This document shows positions 21,079 through 29,995 of a DNA stretch of 49,589 nucleotides, in pieces. Origin of the DNA: Aphodosoma sp045631465 (GTDB taxonomy: Bacteria > Bacteroidota > Bacteroidia > Bacteroidales > Paludibacteraceae). Each line of letters opens with the position of its first letter. Positions within the stretch are counted from its first letter, which is position 1. The notes beneath the pieces were generated by a model. It was given only the letters and a program-made list of their open reading frames with translations, ran no database searches and had not been told where the DNA came from. Both the position numbers and the translations under genes were made by a program. The DNA lies in NCBI GenBank assembly GCA_045631465.1, contig JAZQUV010000003.1, positions 1-49,589 on the forward strand, given 5' to 3'.

Positions 21079-23136
21079 ATGGCAAAAGGTACTATTGGGG
21101 TAACTACGGATAATATCTTCCCCGTGATTAAAAAATTCTTGTATAGCGACCACGAAATTTTCTTGCGTGAGTTGGTGTCGAATGCGGTAGATGCTACCCA
21201 AAAGTTGAAAACTTTGGCTTCAGTTGGTGAATTCAAAGGCGAAATGGGTACTACTAACGTAGAGGTGAAGATTGATGCTAAGAAAGGTACGCTCACTATC
21301 TCCGACCGTGGTGTGGGTATGACTGCTGCTGAAATCGAACGCTATATCAACCAAATTGCATTCTCGGGAGCAACTGAATTCCTTGATAAATATAAAGATG
21401 ATGCTAATGCGATAATTGGTCACTTCGGTCTTGGTTTCTACTCGGCTTTTATGGTGGCTAAACAGGTGGAAATCTTCACCAAATCGCACAAAGATGAGCC
21501 TGCACAGCACTGGTCGTGCGATGGTTCGCCTGAATTTACACTCGAAGATTGCGACAAAGCCGATCGTGGTACCGACATCGTGCTTCACATCGACGATGAG
21601 AACAAAGAGTTCTTGGAAGAAGGTCGCATCAGCACATTGTTGAACAAATACTGCAAATTCTTGCCTGTGAACATCGTATTTGGCGAGAAAAAAGAGTGGA
21701 AAGAGGGCAAAGAGGTGGCTACTGGCGAGCCTAACATTATCAACAACCCAACACCTGCATGGACTCGCAAACCTGCCGATTTGACAGAAGAAGATTACGA
21801 CAAATTCTATCGCGAATTGTATCCATACGGCGAAGACCCATTGTTCCACATCCATTTGAACGTGGACTATCCATTCAACTTGACTGGTATTCTCTACTTC
21901 CCACGCATCAAAGAGGGCGTCAACCTTGAACGCAACAAAATCCAATTGTATTGCAATCAAGTGTTTGTGACTGACTCGGTTGAGGGTATCGTGCCTGAAT
22001 ATTTGACTTTGTTGCACGGTGTGTTGGATTCGCCAGATATTCCGTTGAACGTGAGCCGTTCTTATCTTCAAGCCGATGGTAACGTGAAGAAAATCTCTAA
22101 CCACATCACCAAAAAAGTGGCTGACCGCTTGAATGAAATCTTCAAAAACGAACGCGCTCAATTTGAAGAAAAATGGGATGCATTGAAGATATTCATAGTG
22201 TTTGGTATGCTCACCGATGAGAAATTCTACGAAAAAGCAAAAGATTTTGCTTTGTTCAAGAACGTAGATGGCAAATTCTTCACATTCGAAGAGTATAAAA
22301 ACTTGATTACAAGCGAGCAAACAGACAAAGATGGCAATTTGATTTGTCTTTACGCAAACAATACCGACGAGCAACATTCGTATATCGAAGCAGCACAGGC
22401 TAAGGGCTATGACGTGTTGTTGATGGACGGACAGTTGGATTCGCACTGGGTAGGTCAATGGGAACAAAAGAACGAAAAAGTGCGCTTTGTGCGTGTGGAT
22501 AGCGACGTTGTAGGCAAATTGATTCAAAAGTCAGATGCTCCACAAGTGGAACTCAATGACGACCAACGTCAAGCATTGACATCGGTATTCCAAGCTCAAT
22601 TGCCAAAAATCGAGAAATCGGAATTCATCGTTACCCTCGATGCTCTTGGCGAAGATGCAGCTCCAATTATCATCACACAAAACGAGTTTATGCGTCGTAT
22701 GAAAGAGATGTCGCGCAACGGAGGCAATCCGATGATGGCATTCTATGGCGAAATGCCTGATTCATATTCACTTGTGCTTAACACAACCCATCCATTGATG
22801 AAAGCCGTATTGGATGCTGAAGAGGCAGAATGCGCAGCAGAAATCAAACCAATTGCCGAAGAGATGAAATCGCTCGACGCACGCAAAGCCGAGTTGAAAA
22901 AATCGCACGAAGGCAAAAAAGACGACGAAGTGCCAGTGGCAGAAAAAGAAGAGATTAACAACCTCGACAGACAGATTGCCGATTTAGGCGAAAAACGTAT
23001 AGCAGTATTTGCTCGTTTCGCAGCTGGTCACGACAAAGTAAAACAATTGATCGACCTTGCCTTACTCGCCAACAACATGCTCAAAGGCAAAGACTTGGCG
23101 GACTTTGTTAAGAGAAGTATTTCGTTGATGAAATAA
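21079..23136 (+). CDS. htpG: Chaperone HtpG (Hsp90)
   Basis: Cytosolic ATP-dependent Hsp90 chaperone of 685 residues. The N-terminal ATP-binding (GHKL) domain has REL-VSNAVDATQK, the lid-region motif SDRGVGMT and GHFGLGFYSAFMVA. The middle domain carries FPRIKEGVNLERNKIQLYCNQVF and LNVSRSYLQADGNVKK, both diagnostic. The C-terminal dimerisation region (about 500-685) includes a charged stretch KSHEGKKDDEVPVAEKEEI. Highly expressed codon style. A long repeat-rich region precedes it and a hairpin made of octamer repeats follows its stop. No heat-shock operator was recognised. Confidence 0.97.
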   Translation: MAKGTIGVTTDNIFPVIKKFLYSDHEIFLRELVSNAVDATQKLKTLASVGEFKGEMGTTNVEVKIDAKKGTLTISDRGVGMTAAEIERYINQIAFSGATEFLDKYKDDANAIIGHFGLGFYSAFMVAKQVEIFTKSHKDEPAQHWSCDGSPEFTLEDCDKADRGTDIVLHIDDENKEFLEEGRISTLLNKYCKFLPVNIVFGEKKEWKEGKEVATGEPNIINNPTPAWTRKPADLTEEDYDKFYRELYPYGEDPLFHIHLNVDYPFNLTGILYFPRIKEGVNLERNKIQLYCNQVFVTDSVEGIVPEYLTLLHGVLDSPDIPLNVSRSYLQADGNVKKISNHITKKVADRLNEIFKNERAQFEEKWDALKIFIVFGMLTDEKFYEKAKDFALFKNVDGKFFTFEEYKNLITSEQTDKDGNLICLYANNTDEQHSYIEAAQAKGYDVLLMDGQLDSHWVGQWEQKNEKVRFVRVDSDVVGKLIQKSDAPQVELNDDQRQALTSVFQAQLPKIEKSEFIVTLDALGEDAAPIIITQNEFMRRMKEMSRNGGNPMMAFYGEMPDSYSLVLNTTHPLMKAVLDAEEAECAAEIKPIAEEMKSLDARKAELKKSHEGKKDDEVPVAEKEEINNLDRQIADLGEKRIAVFARFAAGHDKVKQLIDLALLANNMLKGKDLADFVKRSISLMK

Positions 23137-23143
23137 ATTTTAT

Positions 23144-23193
23144 AAGACAGAAGAACAAAAGGACAAAATTATGTTCTTATGTTCTTTTGTCTT
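23144..23193 (+). terminator. htpG terminator built from inverted octamer repeats
   Basis: AGACAGAA, GAACAAAA, GGACAAAA on the left faces TATGTTCT, TATGTTCT, TTTGTCTT on the right: 22-base arms with three mismatches and then a T-run. It ends 10 bases before the next ATG, so it may separate htpG from the transporter gene. Confidence 0.7.
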
Positions 23194-23202
23194 TTTTATA
23201 AT

Positions 23203-24417
23203 ATGCGTTGGTTTAATCTATTTTTATTGAATTTTGTTGGAGTGCTTAATGATAATTTTATGAAGCACTGCATCATATTTGTGTCGGTGGGATGGGTGAT
23301 GCCTGAGTGGATGACACAAAGTCAGCTGATAGCAGCAGTGAGTGCGGCATTGGTGTTGCCATATTTGCTGCTTTCGTCCTATTCGGGCGAGATTGCCGAA
23401 CGATATTCGAAGCAACGGATAGTGCGTTTGATGAAGTTGTTGGAGTTGCCCATTGTAGCATTGGCAGGAGTTGGATTTTGGATAGAATCGGTGTGGACGG
23501 TCTTGTTGGCAGTGTTGTTGATGGGAGTGCAAAGTTGCCTCTATTCGCCTGCAAAATATGGGCTTATACGCGACGTAGAGGGTGAAAAAGGAGTGGCTTT
23601 TGGCAGTGGTATGTTCGAGATGATGGCATTTCTCGGCATATTGATAGGTACAGTATTAGCTGCTTATTTATCAGACCATTATGCTTGGTGGATTGTGACT
23701 GCTGTGATGGTAGTATTGGCTATAATAGGCTACTATCTTTCGAAAATACTCGGCATTGTAGAGACGCAATACATTGCGTCTCAAAACCAGGATATAGCAT
23801 CTCAACCAGAAAAACAATCACGCAATCCAATAAAATTTTTGATTCAGTCGTATAAATTTGCATCGCAACATAAAGGCTTAAACAAAGCAATTTATGGTGC
23901 ATCGTTGTTATGGCTGTTAGGTGGCATGTTGCAAATGAATGTGGTGTTGCATTGCACCAAGACATTGGGTATGACTAATACGGCCTCAAGTCTGATATTG
24001 GCTATGGCAGCCGTGGGTATTGCAATTGGGTGTAGTGTTACAGGTAAGTTGATAGAGAATAGGAATAAGAAAAGTTTTATCATAATTGGATTGTTGGGCG
24101 TAATCCTTGCGCTAAATATTGTTTTATCGTTCAATCCTCAAGGATGGTGTCTAGGGGTATTGATTTTTGTAGTGGCATTTTGTGGCGGTATGTTTCAAGT
24201 GCCGTGTTTGACTATAGTACAAAGTGCCGATGTGGGCGAGAAGTTGGGTCCTATGTTGGCATATCTCAATCTTTTGACATTTATTTTTGTGCTTTTTGGA
24301 ACGGCATTATTTTCGATAGTAACAGCATTGGCAGCAGAAAATAGTCTTGTTGTGTTTGCAGTGATGTTGATAATCACTGCGTTAAGTGTCTTTGCGTTTG
24401 CGCTAGATAGGAAGTAG
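23203..24417 (+). CDS. MFS transporter, LplT-like (lysophospholipid transporter family)
   Basis: Inner-membrane transporter with about 12 hydrophobic segments over 404 residues. The N-terminus MRWFNLFLLNFVGVLNDNFMKHC and the loop motif SCLYSPAKYGLIRD match the LplT group, which in other bacteria flips lysophospholipids inward for reacylation. The substrate is inferred from that similarity only. The frame is open eight codons upstream, but those fall in the htpG terminator hairpin, so ATG 23203 is preferred. The central cytoplasmic loop (about residues 185-203) contains ETQYIASQ, encoded by a perfect 10-base palindrome at 23761-23782. No acyltransferase gene lies nearby. Confidence 0.82.
   Translation: MRWFNLFLLNFVGVLNDNFMKHCIIFVSVGWVMPEWMTQSQLIAAVSAALVLPYLLLSSYSGEIAERYSKQRIVRLMKLLELPIVALAGVGFWIESVWTVLLAVLLMGVQSCLYSPAKYGLIRDVEGEKGVAFGSGMFEMMAFLGILIGTVLAAYLSDHYAWWIVTAVMVVLAIIGYYLSKILGIVETQYIASQNQDIASQPEKQSRNPIKFLIQSYKFASQHKGLNKAIYGASLLWLLGGMLQMNVVLHCTKTLGMTNTASSLILAMAAVGIAIGCSVTGKLIENRNKKSFIIIGLLGVILALNIVLSFNPQGWCLGVLIFVVAFCGGMFQVPCLTIVQSADVGEKLGPMLAYLNLLTFIFVLFGTALFSIVTALAAENSLVVFAVMLIITALSVFAFALDRK
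23761..23782 (+). repeat. Palindromic repeat inside the MFS gene
   Basis: GAGACGCAAT, AC, ATTGCGTCTC: perfect 10-base stem with a two-base loop, translated in frame in the central loop. The secA terminator at 29795-29812 has almost the same stem (GAGATGCA/TGCGTCTC). Confidence 0.7.
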
Positions 24418-24421
24418 AAAT

Positions 24422-24449
24422 TTTCGACTTTCGACTTTCGACTTTCAAC
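24422..24449 (+). repeat. Heptad array between the MFS gene and the Omp28-like gene
   Basis: Three TTTCGAC units and one TTTCAAC, followed by a T-run and then the -7 box of the next gene. Confidence 0.8.
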
Positions 24450-24458
24450 TTTTTTTTG

Positions 24459-24466
24459 TATCTTTG
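24459..24466 (+). promoter_or_regulatory. Candidate -7 box for the Omp28-like gene
   Basis: TATCTTTG, 40 bases before the ATG at 24507. No clear TTTG at the expected distance upstream, where the heptad array lies. Confidence 0.5.
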
Positions 24467-24506
24467 CAGATTATTAAAAATATCTTTGAATCAATAAGTA
24501 AACACT

Positions 24507-26369
24507 ATGAAAATTTACAGATTTTTAGTTGCGTTTGTTGCTGTATTGGCTGCTATGGGAGTCGATGCGCGTCAGATGTATATAGGCAATTTGAAGTTTG
24601 AGGATAAATTCCGTCAAACCGGAACTGTGAAAAACGACACTGTGGGTGCAGCGGTGTTTGTATCGGCACAAGAGTTGCAAGATAAAGTTGGCGCAGAATT
24701 GACTTCGGTGTCGTTGTATCAAATTGGTTCAACGCAACCTAAATTTTTGCGTTTGTTTGTAGCGAATGCATTGGATTCGGCGTTTTTATTTGACAAAGAA
24801 CTTGATGTGACAACTTTGACTGAAGGTTGGAATAAGATAGTGCTTGATGAACCAATTGTATTGACTGGTGACTCGTTGTATGTCGGATATTATTTGTTAG
24901 GTGGAACTACGATTAGTCAGGCTATAGCGAATAGTAGTCCTGTTCAGTCGTATATCAAAAAAGGTTCGGTAGCAACTTGGACATCAACCAAGGGTATTGC
25001 TATTTATGCTACTATTGAGGGTGATATGTTGCCTGCTCATGACATTGTGTTGTCGTCGAATATTGTGAATCTTGATGCTGAATCGAACAAAGCATTTGAT
25101 GTGGCATTTAAAGTTGAAAATGTTGCAGCAGACACAATTCGTACTATAGAAATAGAATGTGATTTTGGTAGTGGAGTGAAAGAAACACGAGTAATAGAGA
25201 CTGAGATTCCTTATCTAAGTGCGGATAGCATTGTGTTTGATAATATTAAGATAGAAGAAATAGGTGCTCACACACTTAATTTTGTGGTCACAAAATTGAA
25301 CGGTGAGAATGATTTAACACCAGAAAATAATGTACATTTGATGAGTGTAAATGTGTTGGATCGCATTGTTGCCCGTAAAGTGTTGCTCGAAGTTTTTTCT
25401 ACCGAAAATTGTACAGCTTGTCCAAAAGGACATCAAATTGTTGAAATGTCGATAGATGGACGTCATGACCAAGTTGTTGAAGTAGGTCATCATGTGGCAT
25501 TTTATACAGACCAATGGACTTTGCCAGCAGATACTATTTACATGAATTTTTATTATTCGGCAATTGTAACTACGTTTGCTCCTGCAGGAATGATTGATCG
25601 CACTTTGTGGTCGAAAGCCGATGGTCATGAAAATCCATATCAAGGGGGAGATAGTTGTGTGGTTTTCTCAATTGAGAGTGCCGATGTGTGGACTATGCTC
25701 GATGTGGCATTGGCAAAACCTGCATTAGCATGGATTGAGCTAGAGGCTGACTTTAACGAAACCGATTCTATATTGACAATTAAAACAACAGGAAAATCGA
25801 CTACACAACTCGGTGGTGAACCTCGATTGACAGTATATGTGACAGAAGATAATCTTGCAACTGATCGTCAAGCGGGTTGGAATAGTGATCGTCAAGGTTT
25901 GTATTATCAACATAATGTGAATCGCCATATTGCAACTGATGTATGGGGAGATGCTGTAACTTTGAACGATGGATTTGAAAAAGAATATAAAGTCAAGGTG
26001 CAACCAAATTGGAATGTTGATAATTTGAATGTTGTGGCTTTTGTTCATAACTATTCAACAAAACCAAATGTGAAAGAGCGTTATACTGACTTCAATGTTT
26101 ATAACACAGAGAAAGTGCAAGTGCGTCCTCACGAAGTGGCAGTAGACGAAGTGGTAGAGTCGCCAGTGACTGTGATTGCTCGTCATGATGATGTCCTCGA
26201 AATTGTAGGAGAATATGAATCGGGTGTAATTTATAATGTTAATGGACAAGCTGTAGCAACCCTTCGTGGTAGTCCTATAACTTCTATTGCGAATATGTCA
26301 AGTGGCGTTTATGTGGTGACTATAACATTAACAGATGGAACAAAATATAACACAAAAATAGTAAAATAA
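24507..26369 (+). CDS. Omp28-like secreted protein with T9SS-type C-terminal domain
   Basis: Exported protein of 620 residues with an N-terminal signal peptide (MKIYRFLVAFVAVLAAMGVDA). The N-terminal half is beta-rich with an Fn3-like segment (DIVLSSNIVNLDAESNKAFD). From about residue 290 comes an Omp28-type thioredoxin-like domain with VLLEVFSTENCTACPKGHQ; its C302-T-A-C305 is a potential redox pair, as in other Omp28-related outer-membrane proteins. The end (about 545-620) has the pattern of a T9SS type A sorting domain: GVIYNVNGQAVATL, ANMSSGVYVVTITLTDG and KIVK. It is therefore probably exported by Sec, moved across the outer membrane by T9SS and attached to the cell surface. Its disulfide role is inferred. 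Confidence 0.8.
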   Translation: MKIYRFLVAFVAVLAAMGVDARQMYIGNLKFEDKFRQTGTVKNDTVGAAVFVSAQELQDKVGAELTSVSLYQIGSTQPKFLRLFVANALDSAFLFDKELDVTTLTEGWNKIVLDEPIVLTGDSLYVGYYLLGGTTISQAIANSSPVQSYIKKGSVATWTSTKGIAIYATIEGDMLPAHDIVLSSNIVNLDAESNKAFDVAFKVENVAADTIRTIEIECDFGSGVKETRVIETEIPYLSADSIVFDNIKIEEIGAHTLNFVVTKLNGENDLTPENNVHLMSVNVLDRIVARKVLLEVFSTENCTACPKGHQIVEMSIDGRHDQVVEVGHHVAFYTDQWTLPADTIYMNFYYSAIVTTFAPAGMIDRTLWSKADGHENPYQGGDSCVVFSIESADVWTMLDVALAKPALAWIELEADFNETDSILTIKTTGKSTTQLGGEPRLTVYVTEDNLATDRQAGWNSDRQGLYYQHNVNRHIATDVWGDAVTLNDGFEKEYKVKVQPNWNVDNLNVVAFVHNYSTKPNVKERYTDFNVYNTEKVQVRPHEVAVDEVVESPVTVIARHDDVLEIVGEYESGVIYNVNGQAVATLRGSPITSIANMSSGVYVVTITLTDGTKYNTKIVK

Positions 26370-26410
26370 TAGAACAATGAGAAGTGGGGGTGATGAGAAA
26401 TGTGTCGTCT

Positions 26411-26462
26411 CTCAACCTTTAACTTTCAATTTTCAACTTTCAACTTACAACTTACAACTTAA
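26411..26462 (+). repeat. Heptad array in the secA leader
   Basis: CTTTAAC, TTTCAAT, TTTCAAC, TTTCAAC, TTACAAC, TTACAAC units ending five bases before the secA ATG. Because they contain no stop they extend the secA frame upstream to 26377. Confidence 0.8.
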
Positions 26463-26466
26463 AAAT

Positions 26467-29400
26467 ATGGGTTTTAATGATTTTTTGACCAAACTTTTTG
26501 GTAACAAAGCACAGCGCGACTTGAAAGAGGTGTCGCCTGTTGTGAATAAGATAAAAGAGATTTATCCAACTATAGAAAGACTTTCTAATGATGAACTCCG
26601 TGCTCGCACTGCGGCTATTCGTGTCCAATTGCAAGAAGCTGTTAAGGCAGAGCGTGCTCGTATTGCAGAAATTCGTGCTCGTATCGAAGAGACTGAACTT
26701 GATAAACGTGAAGGTCTATATAATGAAATTGATAAACTCGAAAAGAAAATACTTGACACTCTTGAGGTGGAACTTGACCGCGTGTTGCCAGAGGTGTTTG
26801 CTATCGTAAAAGATACTGCTCGCCGTTTTGCTCAAAACGAAACTATTGAGGTTACTGCAACAGAATTCGACCGTCAATTAGCTATCAAACATGACTTTGT
26901 GGTGATTGATGGGGATAAAGCTATCTATAGCAACGAGTGGGAAGCTGGTGGTAATATGCACAAATGGGATATGATCCACTACGATGTGCAATTGTTTGGT
27001 GGTGTCGTATTGCATCGTGGTAAGATTGCAGAAATGGCTACTGGTGAGGGTAAAACTCTTGTGGCTACTTTGCCAGTATTCCTAAATGCTTTGACTGGTA
27101 ATGGTGTGCATGTGGTTACTGTCAACGACTACCTCTCTAAACGTGACTCGGAATGGATGGGCCCTCTTTATATGTTCCATGGTTTGAGTGTTGATTGTAT
27201 CGACAAACACCGTCCTAATTCAGAAGAACGCCGTCGTGCTTATAATGCTGATATTACATTTGGTACTAATAACGAATTTGGTTTCGACTATCTTCGCGAT
27301 AATATGGCTTCTGCACCAATTGACCTTGTGCAACGCAAACATAATTATGCTATTGTCGATGAGGTCGACTCGGTGTTGATCGATGATGCTCGTACTCCAT
27401 TGATTATCTCTGGTCCTGTGCCTAAAGGCGAAGACCAAATGTTTGAAGAGTATTGTCCACGTGTAGAGGTGTTGGTAAAACAACAATCATCTATGGCTAC
27501 TCAACTCTTGGCTGAGGCTCGTGCTAAGATTGGCAACGAAGATAAGAAAATCAGCGAAGAAGGTGCGTTGGCTCTCTTCCGTTCTTACAAAGCAATGCCT
27601 AAAAATAAGGCTTTGATTAAATATCTTTCGGAACCAGGTATCAAACAAATTCTTCTCAAAACAGAGGAGTTCTATATGCAGGAGAATAGTAAACACATGC
27701 ATATAGCAACCGATCCATTGTTGTTTGTTATCGACGAAAAACACAACTCTATTGAGTTGACCGACAAGGGTATCGATACTATGACTCGCTCGACCGAAGA
27801 CCCTAATTTCTTCGTATTGCCTGATGTAGGTGCCGAGATTGCCGAAATTGAGAAAATGGGTTTGTCGGATGAAGAACGTGATGCAAGAAAAGATGCTGCT
27901 CTTCAAGATTACTCAATTAAATCGGAGCGCGTACATACCGTGAATCAATTGCTCAAAGCATATACACTCTTTGCAAAAGACGATCAATATGTGGTGATGG
28001 ACAACAAAGTAATGATTGTTGACGAGCAAACAGGTCGTATTATGGATGGTCGTCGCTATAGTGATGGTCTTCACCAAGCGATTGAGGCGAAAGAACGTGT
28101 GAAAGTTGAAGCTGCAACACAAACATTTGCAACTATTACGCTTCAAAACTACTTCCGTATGTACCATAAATTGTCGGGTATGACGGGTACTGCGGAGACC
28201 GAAGCAGGCGAATTTTGGGATATCTATAAGCTTGATGTAGTGGTAATCCCTACTAACCGTCCGATTGCTCGTATCGACATGGATGACCGCGTTTATAAAA
28301 CAAAACGAGAAAAATATAATGCCGTAATCGAAGAGGTTGTGAACCTAGTGGCTGCAGGTCGTCCTGTGCTTGTGGGTACTACATCGGTTGAGATCTCGGA
28401 ACTTTTGAGCCGTATGCTCACAATGCGTAAGATTTCACATAACGTATTGAATGCTAAATTGCACCAAAAAGAAGCTGATATCGTAGCAGAAGCAGGTCGT
28501 CCAGGTACTGTAACTATTGCTACTAACATGGCTGGTCGCGGTACCGACATTAAACTTACACCAGATGTTAAAGCTGCTGGTGGTCTTGCTATTATTGGTA
28601 CAGAGCGTCATGAGAGCCGTCGTGTTGACCGTCAGTTGCGTGGTCGTGCTGGTCGTCAAGGTGATCCAGGTTCTTCTGTTTTCTTTGTGTCGCTCGAAGA
28701 TGACTTGATGCGTCTCTTTGGATCTGAACGTATCTCTAAGGTTATGGACCGCATGGGCTTCCAAGAAGGAGAAATGATTGAGCACTCTATGATTTCGAAA
28801 TCTATTGAGCGCGCTCAAAAGAAAGTGGAAGAAAATAACTTTGGTATCCGTAAACGTCTTCTTGAGTACGACGATGTAATGAATAAACAACGTACTGTTA
28901 TTTATGCTCGTCGTCGTCATGCGTTGATGGGTGAACGTATTGGTGTTGATATTGTTAATACTCTCTACGATACCGCTTATGCTATTGTAAATAATAACCA
29001 TCAAGCATTGGATTTCGATGGATTCAAAAATGATATGCTTTCGGTATTTGCAATGGATACTCCTGTGACTGAGGATGAGTTCCGTTCGTTGAAAGCAGAT
29101 AAAATTGTTGATAAAGTAGCTGAAGCTGCATACGAGGTGTTTGCTCGCAAGATGGACAAAATGGCAGAGGTTGCAAATCCTGTGATTAAACAAGTCTATG
29201 AAAATCAAGGTGCACAATACGAAAAAATCTTGATTCCTATCACCGACGGCAAGCGTATGTACAATGTGCCTGTGGTGTTGAAAGAGGCATATGAAACAGA
29301 GTCGAAAGCTGTTGTTAAGTCGTTCGAAAAGGCAATTCTACTTCATGCAATCGACGAAGGTTGGAAAGAAAATCTTCGTGAACTCGACGAATTGAAACAT

Positions 29401-29766
29401 TCTGTACAAAATGCAACATACGAGCAAAAAGACCCTCTCTTGATTTATAAACTTGAGTCAAGCAATTTGTTTGGAGCTATGCTTGAAGATATGAATCGCA
29501 AGATTACTTCGGTATTGATGCGTGCACAAATACCAGTTCGTGAACCAGAGCAAGTGCGTAAAGCCGAAACTGAGCGTCGTCAGGACTATAGTCGTTATAG
29601 TGCAAATAAACAAGATATGACCGACATTCAGCGCGCAGGTCAACGTGATACCCGTGAACGTCAAGTGACACAACCAATCCATGCCGAAAAAACAGTGGGC
29701 CGTAATGACCAATGCCCTTGTGGGTCGGGTAAAAAATATAAAAATTGTTGTGGAAAAAATGCATAA
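26467..29766 (+). CDS. secA: Preprotein translocase ATPase SecA
   Basis: Motor ATPase that drives unfolded preproteins through SecYEG. I take ATG 26467 (MGFNDFLTKLFGNKAQRD), giving 1099 residues, normal for Bacteroidota. The frame is open 30 codons further upstream, but that part is a heptad array. Walker A is MATGEGKTLVATL (about residues 190-202), the DEAD-box is VDEVD (297-301), and the preprotein-crosslinking and second ATPase regions include GRRYSDGLHQAIEAKE, MAGRGTDIKL and RQLRGRAGRQGDPG. An insertion relative to E. coli lies after the first ATPase part (about 325-430), as in other members of the phylum. The C-terminal zinc site is complete: C1083, C1085, C1094, C1095 in CPCGSGKKYKNCC. 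A strong terminator follows. Confidence 0.97.
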   Translation: MGFNDFLTKLFGNKAQRDLKEVSPVVNKIKEIYPTIERLSNDELRARTAAIRVQLQEAVKAERARIAEIRARIEETELDKREGLYNEIDKLEKKILDTLEVELDRVLPEVFAIVKDTARRFAQNETIEVTATEFDRQLAIKHDFVVIDGDKAIYSNEWEAGGNMHKWDMIHYDVQLFGGVVLHRGKIAEMATGEGKTLVATLPVFLNALTGNGVHVVTVNDYLSKRDSEWMGPLYMFHGLSVDCIDKHRPNSEERRRAYNADITFGTNNEFGFDYLRDNMASAPIDLVQRKHNYAIVDEVDSVLIDDARTPLIISGPVPKGEDQMFEEYCPRVEVLVKQQSSMATQLLAEARAKIGNEDKKISEEGALALFRSYKAMPKNKALIKYLSEPGIKQILLKTEEFYMQENSKHMHIATDPLLFVIDEKHNSIELTDKGIDTMTRSTEDPNFFVLPDVGAEIAEIEKMGLSDEERDARKDAALQDYSIKSERVHTVNQLLKAYTLFAKDDQYVVMDNKVMIVDEQTGRIMDGRRYSDGLHQAIEAKERVKVEAATQTFATITLQNYFRMYHKLSGMTGTAETEAGEFWDIYKLDVVVIPTNRPIARIDMDDRVYKTKREKYNAVIEEVVNLVAAGRPVLVGTTSVEISELLSRMLTMRKISHNVLNAKLHQKEADIVAEAGRPGTVTIATNMAGRGTDIKLTPDVKAAGGLAIIGTERHESRRVDRQLRGRAGRQGDPGSSVFFVSLEDDLMRLFGSERISKVMDRMGFQEGEMIEHSMISKSIERAQKKVEENNFGIRKRLLEYDDVMNKQRTVIYARRRHALMGERIGVDIVNTLYDTAYAIVNNNHQALDFDGFKNDMLSVFAMDTPVTEDEFRSLKADKIVDKVAEAAYEVFARKMDKMAEVANPVIKQVYENQGAQYEKILIPITDGKRMYNVPVVLKEAYETESKAVVKSFEKAILLHAIDEGWKENLRELDELKHSVQNATYEQKDPLLIYKLESSNLFGAMLEDMNRKITSVLMRAQIPVREPEQVRKAETERRQDYSRYSANKQDMTDIQRAGQRDTRERQVTQPIHAEKTVGRNDQCPCGSGKKYKNCCGKNA

Positions 29767-29787
29767 AAAGTAATAATGCTTTTATCC

Positions 29788-29820
29788 AAAAAAAGAGATG
29801 CAATTGCGTCTCTTTTTTTT
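29788..29820 (+). terminator. secA terminator
   Basis: Stem AGAGATGCA/TGCGTCTCT extended by A and T runs, with one G-T pair; 22 bases after the secA stop. Confidence 0.9.
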
Positions 29821-29868
29821 GTTTTTAGGCCTTTTTTTAATAAAAATTAATGAAATGATACGATAAAT

Positions 29869-29899
29869 TTTGTCAAGTCAAAAATAATGCGTAACTTTG
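29869..29899 (+). promoter_or_regulatory. Promoter of the adhesin gene cluster
   Basis: TTTG at 29869-29872, 19 bases, TAACTTTG at 29892-29899; the best match to the -33/-7 pattern in the window. The leader to ATG 29996 is about 90 bases of A-rich sequence. Confidence 0.8.
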
Positions 29900-29995
29900 C
29901 CATATTTTGGAAGTTAGCATTGATTTTGTGTACTAAGAAAGACAAAAATAAAATCAAAAATAATAAAATAATAATAAAAAAATAATTTAAACGTT

